Shown here: in pieces, positions 1 through 9,275 of the stretch
Position numbering within the stretch: the stretch's first letter is position 1
Layout: the number at the start of each line of letters is the position of its first letter
From: Streptomyces albus subsp. albus
GTDB taxonomy: Bacteria; Actinomycetota; Actinomycetes; Streptomycetales; Streptomycetaceae
Length of the DNA: 64,000 nt
Assembly: GCF_000725885.1 (NCBI RefSeq)
Contig: NZ_JODR01000007.1
Coordinates: forward strand, 186,001 to 250,000
Direction of reading: 5' to 3'
The notes under the pieces: generated by a model
Database searches by the model: none
Told to the model about the DNA's origin: nothing
What the model saw: the letters and a program-made list of their open reading frames with translations, nothing else
Program-made: the position numbers and the translations under genes

Positions 1-1629
1 ATCCTGGAGCCGGTGCTGGCCGCGCTGGGCGCCGCGCACCGCGCGGGCCTGGTGCACCGGGACGTGAAGCCGGAGAACGTGCTGATCGGGGACGACGGCC
101 GGGTGAAGGTCGCCGATTTCGGTCTGGTGCGGGCGGTGGACTCGCAGACGTCGGCGACGACGGACTCCATTCTGGGCACCGTCTCGTATCTGGCCCCGGA
201 GCAGATCGAGGACGGTACGGCGACTCCGCGTACGGATCTGTACGCGTGCGGTGTGATGCTCCACGAGATGCTGACCGGTGCCAAGCCGTATGCGGGCTCG
301 TCGCCGGCGCAGGTGCTCTACCAGCATCTGCACAAGGACGTGCCGGCTCCGTCGGAGTCGGTGCCGGGCATGGCGGCGGCGCTGGACGGGCTGGTGGCTC
401 GGGCGGCGGCGCGCTCCGCCGGGGAGCGCCCGGCGGACGCGGTGGCGCTGCTCGCGGAGGTCCGCGCGGCGCGGGCGCAGCTGACGGACGAGGACCTGGA
501 CGCGGTTCCGCCGCGGGCGAAGGACGGCGGCGAGCCGATGGCGGTGTCCCCGGCGGCGGAGGAGGACGCCGGGTCCGTCTCGTCGGTGGCGGTCGCGCCG
601 GGTGCCGCGGAGGCGGAGACGTATGTGATGTCCCGTGCGGCGGTGGCGCCGGAGGGGGATCCGGTGGAGCGGACGGCGGTACTGCCGGGCCCGGTGGCCC
701 CCGGAGACGGCCCGGACCCGGCGGCGCGGCGGGCTGCCGCTCCCCGTCGGAGGGGGCTCCAGCCCCGCTGGGTGCTGGCGGTGCTGGGTGTGGTGCTGGT
801 GGCGCTGCTGGGGACGGGGGTCTGGTACGTCAGCTCGGGGCAGTTCACGACGACGCCCGCGGTGCTGGACCTGACGCAGGCGAAGGCGACCGCGAAGCTG
901 AGGGACGCGGGCCTCGATGTGAAGGTGGAGCGGGAGTACAGCGAGCGGGTCGAGCGCGGCCATGTGATCGGCACCGATCCGAAGCCGGGTGAGCGGGTCC
1001 GCAAGACGGGTTCGGTCACGCTGACGGTCTCGCGGGGTCCGAACGTGGTGAAGGTGCCGGATCTTTCGGGGACGCCGCTGGCGGACGCCCGCCGGAAACT
1101 GAAGGACGCGGGGCTCAAGCCGGGTCAGGTGAACCGGCGGTTCGACGAGGAGACCGCACAGGGTTCGGTGGTGACGACCGACCCCGGGGCGGGCAGCCGG
1201 CGCAGGCCGGGCGCGGCGGTGGCGCTGACCGTGTCCAAGGGTGCGCCCGTGGAGGTGCCCGACGTGGTGGGTGAGGCGCAGGGCGACGCGGTGTCCGAGC
1301 TGGAGGACGAGGGGCTGAAGGTGCGGATCGCCGCGCAACGTGTCCACTCGGAGGAGGACAAGGGCGCGGTGGCCCGCCAGTCCCCGACGGACGGTGCGCG
1401 GCTGGCGAAGGGCGACACGGTGACGCTGACGCTGTCGAAGGGGCCCGAGGTGGTCGAGGTGCCCGATGTGGAGGGCGGCAGCGAGGACGAGGCCCGCGAG
1501 AAGCTGGAGCGGGCCGGGTTCGAGGTCACGGTGCGCAGGATCTTCTTCGGCGACACCGTCTTCAACCAGTCCCCGGGCTCGGGGAAGAAGGCCCCCAAGG
1601 GGTCGGAGGTCACCATCTGGCTCCGCTGA
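1..1629 (+). CDS. PASTA-domain Ser/Thr protein kinase (PknB/Stk type), 5' end outside window
   Basis: Membrane Ser/Thr kinase that senses peptidoglycan fragments or lipid II through extracellular PASTA repeats and phosphorylates cytoplasmic division and cell-wall proteins. The reading frame is open from base 1, so the N-lobe with the P-loop is missing. Visible parts in order are the catalytic loop HRDVKPEN, the DFG motif, the activation segment ending in APEQ, an Ala/Pro-rich juxtamembrane linker (about 450-760), one transmembrane helix (about 766-830) and four PASTA repeats to the C-terminus, each starting near a V-P-D motif except the first. The kinase call is firm. Which paralogue it is cannot be decided here. 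A hairpin terminator follows the stop codon. Confidence 0.95.
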   Translation: MLEPVLAALGAAHRAGLVHRDVKPENVLIGDDGRVKVADFGLVRAVDSQTSATTDSILGTVSYLAPEQIEDGTATPRTDLYACGVMLHEMLTGAKPYAGSSPAQVLYQHLHKDVPAPSESVPGMAAALDGLVARAAARSAGERPADAVALLAEVRAARAQLTDEDLDAVPPRAKDGGEPMAVSPAAEEDAGSVSSVAVAPGAAEAETYVMSRAAVAPEGDPVERTAVLPGPVAPGDGPDPAARRAAAPRRRGLQPRWVLAVLGVVLVALLGTGVWYVSSGQFTTTPAVLDLTQAKATAKLRDAGLDVKVEREYSERVERGHVIGTDPKPGERVRKTGSVTLTVSRGPNVVKVPDLSGTPLADARRKLKDAGLKPGQVNRRFDEETAQGSVVTTDPGAGSRRRPGAAVALTVSKGAPVEVPDVVGEAQGDAVSELEDEGLKVRIAAQRVHSEEDKGAVARQSPTDGARLAKGDTVTLTLSKGPEVVEVPDVEGGSEDEAREKLERAGFEVTVRRIFFGDTVFNQSPGSGKKAPKGSEVTIWLR

Positions 1630-1648
1630 GTCATCCGCACGGACGCCA

Positions 1649-1674
1649 AGGCCCCCGGCAGTGCCGGGGGCCTT
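1649..1674 (+). terminator. Rho-independent-type terminator after the PASTA kinase
   Basis: Perfect hairpin with arms AAGGCCCCCGGCA and TGCCGGGGGCCTT, followed by a short T-containing tail. It lies 20 bases after the kinase stop codon. Confidence 0.8.
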
Positions 1675-2092
1675 TCGCGTGCCGGGCGTGGGTGGCCGAG
1701 GCGTCTCGCTGTGACCTGGGGTTTCCCGTCGTCGCATCCGACATGACCGTTATGCCCGGTAAGTCGGGAAAAACAGCCGCCGTTCGTACATGAGGGGTGA
1801 CGAGGCGTGACGCGAAGCCCGCCCCCGTGTGAGCCCACCCATAGGACGCACATCACCTACGAAACGGGGTAGTGGGGTCGCCGCTCCCGCTTCGACCTGG
1901 AATGCAGTGGGCTTTGCGCCCTGCACTCCGGAGCCCTTTCAACGAATTCGGGTAGTACGTCACATCGTTGATTTCCCAAAACGGGGCCTTTAACAATTAC
2001 CGGCGTCGCACGGCGCCGAAACAGAACTCGGCGTTCCCCCGGCTCTCCGCCTCTGCGACGACGCCCAGCGATGAAAGGTTCCGCTCTTCCTC
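1675..2092. other. 418-base intergenic region with a stem-loop at 1899-1929
   Basis: No credible gene is seen. The main structure is an imperfect stem-loop at 1899-1929, left arm GGAATGCAGTGGGC and right arm GCCCTGCACTCC, in the presumed 5' leader of the SLT-domain gene. Muralytic genes in Streptomyces often carry long regulated leaders, so a cis-regulatory RNA is possible. I could not match the c-di-AMP (ydaO) riboswitch consensus here. Confidence 0.35.
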
Positions 2093-2878
2093 ATGCCCAG
2101 CATCTCCGGTTTCTCCCTCGGTAATCTCAGCTCCAGGACGAAGAAGATGTCGGCCGTCGGTCTCGGTACCGCCGGTGCCGCGGCGCTGGCCCTGACGGTG
2201 CTGCCCGGCACGGCGGCCCAGGGTGACGCCGGCCAGGCCACGGCGGCCAAGAAGGTCAACGCCCAGAACGTGTCCTTCAGCACCCACTCCTCCGTCCTGC
2301 CCGCCCAGGGCAAGGACATCGCCGCGGCGCAGCACAGCCTGATCGCCGTGCCGGCGGGCGCCAAGAAGGTGGAGAGCGTCAAGGACGCCGCCGTCACCGC
2401 CAAGAGCTTCACCACCACCGACGACGCGGCCAAGGCGATACGCGCCGACGCCAAGCAGCGGGCCGCCAAGGCGGACGCCCAGCGGAAGGCCGAGGCAGCG
2501 GCGAAGAAGGAGCGGGCGGCCAAGGCCGCGGCGAACCGTTCGGCGCAGCGCGCCTACCCGAACAACCTGGACGGCTGGATCCGTGAGGCCATGTCCATCA
2601 TGCGCAAGCACGGCATCCCGGGCTCCTACGAGGGCATCCACCGCAACATCATCCGGGAGTCGGCCGGCAACCCGTACGCGATCAACAACTGGGACATCAA
2701 CGCCCGCAACGGCGTGCCCTCCAAGGGCCTGCTCCAGGTGATCAAGCCGACCTTCGACGCCTACCACGTCGAGGGCACCTCCTGGAACCAGTACGACCCG
2801 GTCGCCAACATCGTGGCCGCCTGCAACTACGCGGCGGACCGGTACGGCTCGATGGACAACGTCAACTCCGCATACTGA
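2093..2878 (+). CDS. Secreted transglycosylase SLT-domain protein
   Basis: Predicted exported peptidoglycan-active protein of 261 residues. The N-terminus has basic residues (SRTKK) followed by a hydrophobic Ala/Leu-rich segment, consistent with a signal peptide to about residue 45. Then comes a charged Ala/Lys-rich linker (about 110-155) and a C-terminal lytic-transglycosylase-like SLT domain. The domain carries IIRESAGNP with the expected catalytic Glu, GLLQVIKPTF, and the terminal DRYGSMDNVNSAY block characteristic of the Streptomyces family. The AAAGG at 2074-2078 is a rather distant ribosome-binding site. Role in cell-wall remodelling during growth or germination is inferred from the family. 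Confidence 0.85.
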   Translation: MPSISGFSLGNLSSRTKKMSAVGLGTAGAAALALTVLPGTAAQGDAGQATAAKKVNAQNVSFSTHSSVLPAQGKDIAAAQHSLIAVPAGAKKVESVKDAAVTAKSFTTTDDAAKAIRADAKQRAAKADAQRKAEAAAKKERAAKAAANRSAQRAYPNNLDGWIREAMSIMRKHGIPGSYEGIHRNIIRESAGNPYAINNWDINARNGVPSKGLLQVIKPTFDAYHVEGTSWNQYDPVANIVAACNYAADRYGSMDNVNSAY

Positions 2879-2895
2879 CCGGCATACTGGGTGGT

Positions 2896-3780
2896 GTGAC
2901 CACGAACGAAACACCACGCACCCGCAATCCCATTGGCGGCCATGTCCCCGTAGCCGGGGGCCTGGCCGCCACTGGCATTTCCTATGCCGCCGAAATCGAC
3001 GCCGAAGCACTTCAGGTCTTTGTCGCCAATCCGCGCGGCTGGGCGACCCCCGACGGAAATCCGGAGCAGGACGCCGCATTCCGTGCCGCCTGTGCAGAAC
3101 GTGGTCTTCCCGCTTATGTGCACGCGCCCTATCTGATCAATTTCGGTTCCCACACCGAGGAAACCGCCCGCAAGTCCGTGCTGTCGCTGCGGCATTCACT
3201 GCGGCGTGGCCGGGCGATCGGCGCCCTGGGGGTCGTGGTGCACACCGGGGCGGCGACGGGGGGCCGGCCCCGGGCGGTGGCCATGGAGCAGGCGCGGACA
3301 CTGATGATGCCGCTGCTGGAGGCCCTGACGCACGAGGACGACCCGTGGCTGCTGCTGGAGCCGACGGCGGGGCAGGGCGCCTCGCTCTGCTCCCAAGTGC
3401 ACGAGCTGGGCCCGTACTTCGAGGCTCTGGAGTACCACCCCAAGCTGGGCGTCTGCCTCGACACCTGTCATGTGTTCGCGGCCGGGCACGACCTGACGGC
3501 TCCGGGCGGGGTGGACAGCACGCTGCGGGAGCTGGTGGAGGTGACCGGTCCGGGCCGGCTGCGGCTGATCCACGCGAACGACTCCAAGGACGTGGCGGGC
3601 GCGCACAAGGACCGGCACGCCAACATCGGAACCGGTCACATCGGGCAGGGCCCGTTCGCCGAGCTGCTGGCGCACCCGCTCACGGACGGGGTTCCGCTGG
3701 TGGTGGAGACGCCCAGCGACAAGAAGGGGCACGGGCACGCGGCGGACGTGGCGCTGCTGAAGAAGCTGCGCGACGCGTGA
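2896..3780 (+). CDS. nfo: Deoxyribonuclease IV (AP endonuclease, xylose-isomerase-like TIM barrel)
   Basis: Base-excision-repair enzyme that cleaves 5' of abasic sites and trims 3' blocks. It has 294 residues, slightly longer than the usual 280. The zinc-ligand-bearing strands can be recognised in order: VVHTGAA, LLLEPTAGQG, VCLDTCHVFAAGHD, LIHANDSKD, the HKDRHANIGTGHIG segment and VVETPS near the end. The start is GTG 18 bases after the SLT gene stop, so co-transcription is possible although the functions are unrelated. Converges on the molybdoenzyme gene downstream. Confidence 0.93.
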   Translation: MTTNETPRTRNPIGGHVPVAGGLAATGISYAAEIDAEALQVFVANPRGWATPDGNPEQDAAFRAACAERGLPAYVHAPYLINFGSHTEETARKSVLSLRHSLRRGRAIGALGVVVHTGAATGGRPRAVAMEQARTLMMPLLEALTHEDDPWLLLEPTAGQGASLCSQVHELGPYFEALEYHPKLGVCLDTCHVFAAGHDLTAPGGVDSTLRELVEVTGPGRLRLIHANDSKDVAGAHKDRHANIGTGHIGQGPFAELLAHPLTDGVPLVVETPSDKKGHGHAADVALLKKLRDA

Positions 3781-3811
3781 GGGCGGCCCCGGGGTGCGGG
3801 GCGCGGTCCGG

Positions 3812-4444
3812 CTACAGCTCCGGCCCGTCGCCCGGCTCCTCCTGGTACGAGTAGCGCTGTTCGCGCCAGGGGTCGCCGATGTTGTGGTAGCCGCGCTCCT
3901 CCCAGAAACCGCGGCGATCCGCTGTCATGTACTCGATGCCCCGCACCCATTTGGGGCCCTTCCAGGCGTACAGATGCGGTACGACGAGCCGGACGGGGAA
4001 GCCGTGCTCGGCGGTGAGCGGCTCACCGGCCCGGTGGGTGGCGAAGACGGTCTTCTCGGCGGTGAAGTCGGCCAGCCGCAGATTGGAGCTGAAGCCGTAC
4101 TCGGCCCACACCATCACATGGGTGACGTCGGGGGCGGGCGGTGCCAGTTCGAGGACGGTACGGGCGAGGACCCCGCCCCACTCGGCGCCCAGCATGCTGA
4201 ACTTCGCGACACAGTGCAGGTCCGCGACGACGGTCTCGTACGGCAGTGCGGTGAACTGCTCGTGGTCCCAGCTGTGCTTCTCGCCGTCCGCGGTGGCGCC
4301 GAAGACGCGGAAGTCCCAGCGCTCGGGCTTGAACCGGGGAACGGGGCCGTAGTGCGTGACCGGCCATCCCCGCTGGAGCCGCTGGCCGGGGGGAAGCTCC
4401 GGTTGCTCCCTCTCACGGCTGTGCGGTTCTCCCATGCCTTCCAT
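3812..4444 (-). CDS. Sulfite-oxidase-like molybdopterin-dependent oxidoreductase, cytoplasmic
   Basis: Protein of about 210 residues with the oxidoreductase molybdopterin-binding fold (SUOX/MsrP family). The motif LHCVAKFS supplies the conserved Cys that coordinates molybdenum. Flanking blocks WDFRVFG, WGGVLARTVLELA and FPVRLVVPHLYAWKGPKWV are typical. There is no signal peptide, transmembrane segment or dimerisation domain, so it resembles the short cytosolic actinobacterial members whose substrate is unknown. An ATG at 4444 fits family length better than the upstream ATG at 4525. An ATG at 4435 is also possible, and none has a good ribosome-binding site. Confidence 0.85.
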   Translation of the reverse strand: MEGMGEPHSREREQPELPPGQRLQRGWPVTHYGPVPRFKPERWDFRVFGATADGEKHSWDHEQFTALPYETVVADLHCVAKFSMLGAEWGGVLARTVLELAPPAPDVTHVMVWAEYGFSSNLRLADFTAEKTVFATHRAGEPLTAEHGFPVRLVVPHLYAWKGPKWVRGIEYMTADRRGFWEERGYHNIGDPWREQRYSYQEEPGDGPEL

Positions 4445-4537
4445 GGTGACAGACCCGGGGCAATGGTCCTGACCACCCCCCGGCGCGGCGGGCGCCGCCT
4501 CCAGGAACCCCGGAAAGGGGCACAACAGGGCAGAGCG

Positions 4538-4553
4538 GTAAGCCTTCGCTTAC
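4538..4553. promoter_or_regulatory. Palindrome upstream of bfr, possible weak iron box
   Basis: GTAAGC-CTTC-GCTTAC is a perfect 6-bp inverted repeat about 100 bases upstream of the bfr start. On the minus strand the half AGGCTTACC matches the DmdR/IdeR box half AGGCTAACC at 8 of 9 positions, but the full 19-mer matches only about 11 of 19. Candidate only. Confidence 0.35.
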
Positions 4554-4651
4554 TGGATCGAACCGGTGGGCGGTGACAGGATGCGCGATTGCGCGCAGCG
4601 GCGCGCACTCTGCCCGGTCCACGCGTCACGCCCCTGGAAGGAGCCGCCACC

Positions 4652-5140
4652 ATGCAGGGCGACCCCGAGGTCATCGAGTTCCTCAACGAGCAGCTGACCG
4701 CCGAGCTGACGGCGATCAACCAGTACTTCCTGCACGCCAAGATGCAGGAGCACAACGGCTGGACGAAGCTCGCCGAGTACACCCGTGCGGAGTCCTTCGA
4801 CGAGATGCGGCACGCCGAGCGGCTCACCGACCGCATCCTCTTCCTGGAGGGCCTGCCCAACTACCAGCGGCTCTTCCATGTGCGGGTGGGCCAGACGGTC
4901 ACGGAGATGTTCAAGGCCGACCGCCAGATCGAGGCGGAGGCGATCGACAGGCTGCGGCGGGGGATCGAGCTGATGCGCGCCAAGGGCGACATCACCTCGG
5001 CCAACATCTTTGAGGACATCCTCGCCGACGAGGAGCACCACATCGACTATCTGGACACCCAGCTGGAACTGGTGGAGAAGCTGGGCGAGCCGCTCTACAT
5101 CGCGCAGCAGATCGAGCAGAAGGGGCCGGACGAGACCTGA
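4652..5140 (+). CDS. bfr: Bacterioferritin
   Basis: Iron-storage and ferroxidase protein of 162 residues, assembling into a 24-subunit heme-containing shell. Four-helix-bundle blocks are clear: FLNEQLTAELTAINQYFLHAKM, ESFDEMRHAERLTDRILFLEG and ILADEEHHIDYLDTQLEL. They carry ferroxidase Glu and His ligands in ExxH patterns (DEMRHAE, ADEEHH). The start is fixed by a strong site GGAAGGAG at 4636-4643, eight bases before the ATG. Bfd, which mobilises iron from Bfr, lies convergent 72 bases downstream, so the pair forms an iron store-and-release module. Confidence 0.97.
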   Translation: MQGDPEVIEFLNEQLTAELTAINQYFLHAKMQEHNGWTKLAEYTRAESFDEMRHAERLTDRILFLEGLPNYQRLFHVRVGQTVTEMFKADRQIEAEAIDRLRRGIELMRAKGDITSANIFEDILADEEHHIDYLDTQLELVEKLGEPLYIAQQIEQKGPDET

Positions 5141-5212
5141 GCACCGCGGGCTCCCGCGCCCGGCCGCCGGAAGGGGATGTCCCCGGCAGTCGCACCGGGA
5201 CCCGGGAGAGGG

Positions 5213-5536
5213 TCAGGCCGCCGCTCGGGCGACGCTCGGCACGGGCAGCGTGACCGGCCGGGGCGCCGGCGGGGTCGGCGCCGGCTCCTGCGGGGCCGCT
5301 TCCTGTGGGGCCGCCGGCTGCGCCGCCTCGGCCGTCAGGGCGGGCTCGCCCCTCTCCAGTGCGGCCCGGCGCGGGCAGGTGCCGCGGCCGAGGATGCCCT
5401 GGATACGGCGTACGCACGAGCCGCAGTCCGTGCCGGCCTTGCAGGCGGAGGCGATCTGGCGCGGGGTGCACGCCCCCGCCGCCGCGTGCTCACGCACCTG
5501 GTCCTCGGTGACGCCGAAGCACGAGCAGACGTACAT
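5213..5536 (-). CDS. bfd: Bacterioferritin-associated ferredoxin-like [2Fe-2S] protein
   Basis: Small [2Fe-2S] protein that reduces and releases iron stored in bacterioferritin. The ligand Cys residues fall at positions 4, 6, 38 and 41 (VCSCFG near the start, GTDCGSC later), the same positions as in E. coli Bfd. The 107-residue length exceeds the usual 64. The extra is a Pro/Ala-rich low-complexity tail from about residue 70, of unknown use. A good iron box sits 35 bases upstream of the start, so induction under iron limitation by DmdR is expected. Confidence 0.92.
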   Translation of the reverse strand: MYVCSCFGVTEDQVREHAAAGACTPRQIASACKAGTDCGSCVRRIQGILGRGTCPRRAALERGEPALTAEAAQPAAPQEAAPQEPAPTPPAPRPVTLPVPSVARAAA

Positions 5537-5570
5537 GCGTCCACCTCCGCGTCGGTCCGGTCAGCCTTAC

Positions 5571-5589
5571 TGAGGTAAACCTAACCTTA
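5571..5589 (-). promoter_or_regulatory. Iron box (DmdR/IdeR operator) upstream of bfd
   Basis: On the minus strand the 19-mer TAAGGTTAGGTTTACCTCA matches the actinobacterial iron-box consensus TTAGGTTAGGCTAACCTAA at 15 of 19 positions, counted by eye. It is 35 bases upstream of the bfd start, a usual place for a repressor site over the promoter. Confidence 0.8.
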
Positions 5590-5618
5590 CTCGGCCGGTT
5601 GTGTCCACATACGCGCCT

Positions 5619-5650
5619 GGGGCCCGCGTCACACCGGTGACGCGGGCCCC
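5619..5650. terminator. Terminator hairpin after the DAHP synthase gene
   Basis: Perfect 14-bp stem with arms GGGGCCCGCGTCAC and GTGACGCGGGCCCC around a 4-base loop, 18 bases beyond the DAHP synthase stop codon on the minus strand. There is no marked T-run, which is common in Streptomyces. It also insulates the bfd promoter. Confidence 0.8.
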
Positions 5651-5667
5651 ATCACAAGCAGCGGACC

Positions 5668-7026
<1,359 letters not shown>

Positions 7027-7124
7027 TTACGGGGTGCCGCTCGGCGCTCGTTCAACTGCCCGCGATCCGAGACCGGGCACGCCGCGGCACGACGGCCGGG
7101 AGCCGGTCGGCTAGGGTGTGAGGC

Positions 7125-7199
7125 GTGCACGCGCTTTCGACCATGAACTGGTGGTGGCCCGCCCGGCAGGCGGCCCGCCACGACGCGCGTACGCACTGA
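7125..7199 (+). CDS. trpL: trp leader peptide with three consecutive Trp codons
   Basis: Short leader reading MHALSTMNWWWPARQAARH from a GTG at 7125, ending at TGA 7197-7199 (24 residues), or 18 residues from the ATG at 7143. Three TGG codons in a row at 7149-7157 are the sensor. The N-terminus before NWWW resembles, from memory, the leader of other Streptomyces trpE genes, which favours the GTG start. It is followed at once by a small hairpin and then a terminator before trpEG, the standard arrangement for ribosome-mediated attenuation. Confidence 0.85.
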   Translation: MHALSTMNWWWPARQAARHDARTH

Positions 7200-7245
7200 G
7201 AGCACTCAGTACACGTGACAGGCCGCCCGAGGGGCGGCCTTTTTC
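7195..7245 (+). promoter_or_regulatory. trp attenuator: hairpin plus intrinsic terminator
   Basis: A hairpin ACTGAG/CTCAGT (7195-7210) overlaps the leader stop codon. It is followed by a strong terminator with stem GGCCGCCC/GGGCGGCC (7221-7239) and a T5 run to 7244. Upstream GC-rich sequence within the leader (7168-7179, AGGCGGCCCGCC) could pair with an arm of the terminator and so act as antiterminator when ribosomes stall at the Trp codons. Located 45 bases before the trpEG start. Confidence 0.8.
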
Positions 7246-7289
7246 GTGTCCGAGCGGCCGTCCCTCCCCACCAGAAGGGACGAATCCCC

Positions 7290-9260
7290 ATGAATCACCC
7301 TGCCGCCGACGCCTCGCCCGATCCCGCGCGCCCCACGGACCCCACCGCTCTCCTCGGCCGACTCGCCCGCGACGACGCCCCGCCCTTCGCGCTGCTGCGG
7401 CGCCGCACTCCGGGGCGTACGGAAGACGTCGTGGAGATGCTCGTCGGCGGCGTGCGCGAGGTCACGCGCCTCGCCGACATCCCCGTGCGCCCCAGCGGTG
7501 AGGCGGGAGCGCTGGCGCTCATCCCCTTCCGTCAGCTGCACGAGCGCGGATTCCAGGTGCGGGACGACGGCACCCCGCTGTCGGTGCTGCTGCCCGACGA
7601 GCGGTACGAGCTGCCGGCGGCGGCCGTGCTCGACGCGCTGCCCCGCCACCGCGTCCGGGTCGCACAGGGCGCCTTCGACGTGGACGACGACGCCTACGAA
7701 CGGATCGTGCGGCGGGTGGTCGAGGACGAGATCGGCGCCGGAGAAGGCGCCAACTTCGTCATCCGGCGCGACTTCGAGGCACACATCCCCGGCTTCTCCC
7801 GCGCCGACGCCCTCGCCCTCTTCGGCCGGCTGCTCCGCGGCGAGCAGGGCGCCTACTGGACGTTCGTCGTGCACACCGGGGACCGCGCCCTGGTGGGTGC
7901 GAGCCCGGAGGCGCACGTGCGGATGAGCGGCGGCACGGTCGTGATGAACCCCATCAGCGGCACTTACCGCTACCCCGCGCAGGGGCCCGACGTGGCGGGA
8001 CTGCTGGAGTTCCTGGCCGACCGCAAGGAGACCGAGGAACTGTCCATGGTCGTCGACGAGGAGCTGAAGATGATGTGCACCGTCGGCGACGAGGGCGGCG
8101 TCGTCGTCGGCCCACGGCTGCGGGAGATGGCGCACCTGGCGCACACCGAGTACGAACTGCGCGGGCGCAGCACGCTGGACGTACGCCGGGTGCTGCGCGA
8201 GACGATGTTCGCGGCGACCGTGACCGGCTCCCCCGTCGAGAACGCCTGCCGGGTGATCCACCGGTACGAGCCGGGCGGGCGCGGCTACTACGCGGGCGCC
8301 CTCGCGCTGATCGGACACGACGCGGGCGGGGCCCAGACGCTCGACTCCCCCATCCTCATCCGCACCGCCGACATCGACGCGCGGACCGGACGGCTCCGCC
8401 TGCCCGTCGGCGCCACCCTGGTGCGGGACTCCGACCCGGCGAGCGAGGTCGCCGAGACACACGCCAAGGCGGCCGGCGTGCTGACGGCGCTGGGCGTCCG
8501 CGCCCCGGCGGCCCGCCCGTCCGGCGGGAGGGCACCACGACTGGCCGACGATCCGCGGGTGCGCTCCGCCCTGGAGGCCCGGCGCGCGGGGCTGGCGCCG
8601 TTCTGGCTGCGGATGCGGGTGGAGCGGCCGGCCCCCGCCGGCGGCCCGCGCCAGGTGCTGGTCGTCGACGGCGAGGACACCTTCACCTCGATGCTGGCCC
8701 ACCTGCTGCGCGCGACCGGGCACACGGTGCGGGTGCGGCGCTTCGACGAGCCGGGGCTGCGCGCGGCGGCGCTCGGCCACCCGGGGCCGGTCGTGCTGGG
8801 GCCCGGCCCCGGCGACCCGCGTGACGGGAGGGACCCGAAGATGCGGCTGCTGCGCGGCCTGGCCGCCGATCTGGTGCGCGCACAGCGGCAGCCGCTGCTG
8901 GGGGTCTGCCTCGGGCACGAGCTGCTCGCCGGTGAACTGGGCCTGGAACTGGTGCGCAAGCAGCGCCCGTACCAGGGGGCGCAGGAGACGGTGGACCTGT
9001 TCGGCCGCAAGGAGACCGTCGGCTTCTACAACTCCTACGCCGCCCGCTGCGACGCCGAGGCCGCCGCCGAACTCGCCCTGCACGGCGTGGAGGTGAGCCG
9101 CGACCCGCACAGCGGCGAGGTGCACGCCCTGCGCGGGCCCGGGTTCGCCGGGGTGCAGTTCCACCCCGAGTCCGTACTGACCCTGGACGGGATCAGCATC
9201 GTCGCCCGGCTGCTGACCGCCCTCGCACAGGCCCGGCCCGCGGCCCGCGCACCGCACTGA
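7290..9260 (+). CDS. trpEG: Anthranilate synthase, fused TrpE-TrpG
   Basis: Converts chorismate and glutamine to anthranilate. One 656-residue chain contains the chorismate-utilising domain (residues about 1-430) and a class I glutamine amidotransferase domain (about 455-650). In the first, NPISGTYRYP, EELKMMCTVGDEGG and ETMFAATVTGSPVENA are family blocks. In the second, GVCLGHELLAGE holds the nucleophile Cys and GVQFHPESVLT the His-Glu pair. The fused form resembles PhzE of phenazine clusters, but the trp leader upstream and absence of phz genes support anthranilate synthase. AGAAGGGA at 7273-7280 sets the ATG at 7290. Confidence 0.93.
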   Translation: MNHPAADASPDPARPTDPTALLGRLARDDAPPFALLRRRTPGRTEDVVEMLVGGVREVTRLADIPVRPSGEAGALALIPFRQLHERGFQVRDDGTPLSVLLPDERYELPAAAVLDALPRHRVRVAQGAFDVDDDAYERIVRRVVEDEIGAGEGANFVIRRDFEAHIPGFSRADALALFGRLLRGEQGAYWTFVVHTGDRALVGASPEAHVRMSGGTVVMNPISGTYRYPAQGPDVAGLLEFLADRKETEELSMVVDEELKMMCTVGDEGGVVVGPRLREMAHLAHTEYELRGRSTLDVRRVLRETMFAATVTGSPVENACRVIHRYEPGGRGYYAGALALIGHDAGGAQTLDSPILIRTADIDARTGRLRLPVGATLVRDSDPASEVAETHAKAAGVLTALGVRAPAARPSGGRAPRLADDPRVRSALEARRAGLAPFWLRMRVERPAPAGGPRQVLVVDGEDTFTSMLAHLLRATGHTVRVRRFDEPGLRAAALGHPGPVVLGPGPGDPRDGRDPKMRLLRGLAADLVRAQRQPLLGVCLGHELLAGELGLELVRKQRPYQGAQETVDLFGRKETVGFYNSYAARCDAEAAAELALHGVEVSRDPHSGEVHALRGPGFAGVQFHPESVLTLDGISIVARLLTALAQARPAARAPH

Positions 9261-9275
9261 ACGCCGGTGGGCACC

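Noticed and set aside
1675..2092. c-di-AMP (ydaO) riboswitch before the SLT-domain gene
   Set aside because: Searched by eye for the conserved core blocks in this leader and in the two NlpC/P60 leaders; none were found. A covariance-model search would settle it.
7290..9260. Phenazine-type PhzE instead of anthranilate synthase
   Set aside because: No phz genes around, and a trp leader peptide with attenuator stands before it.
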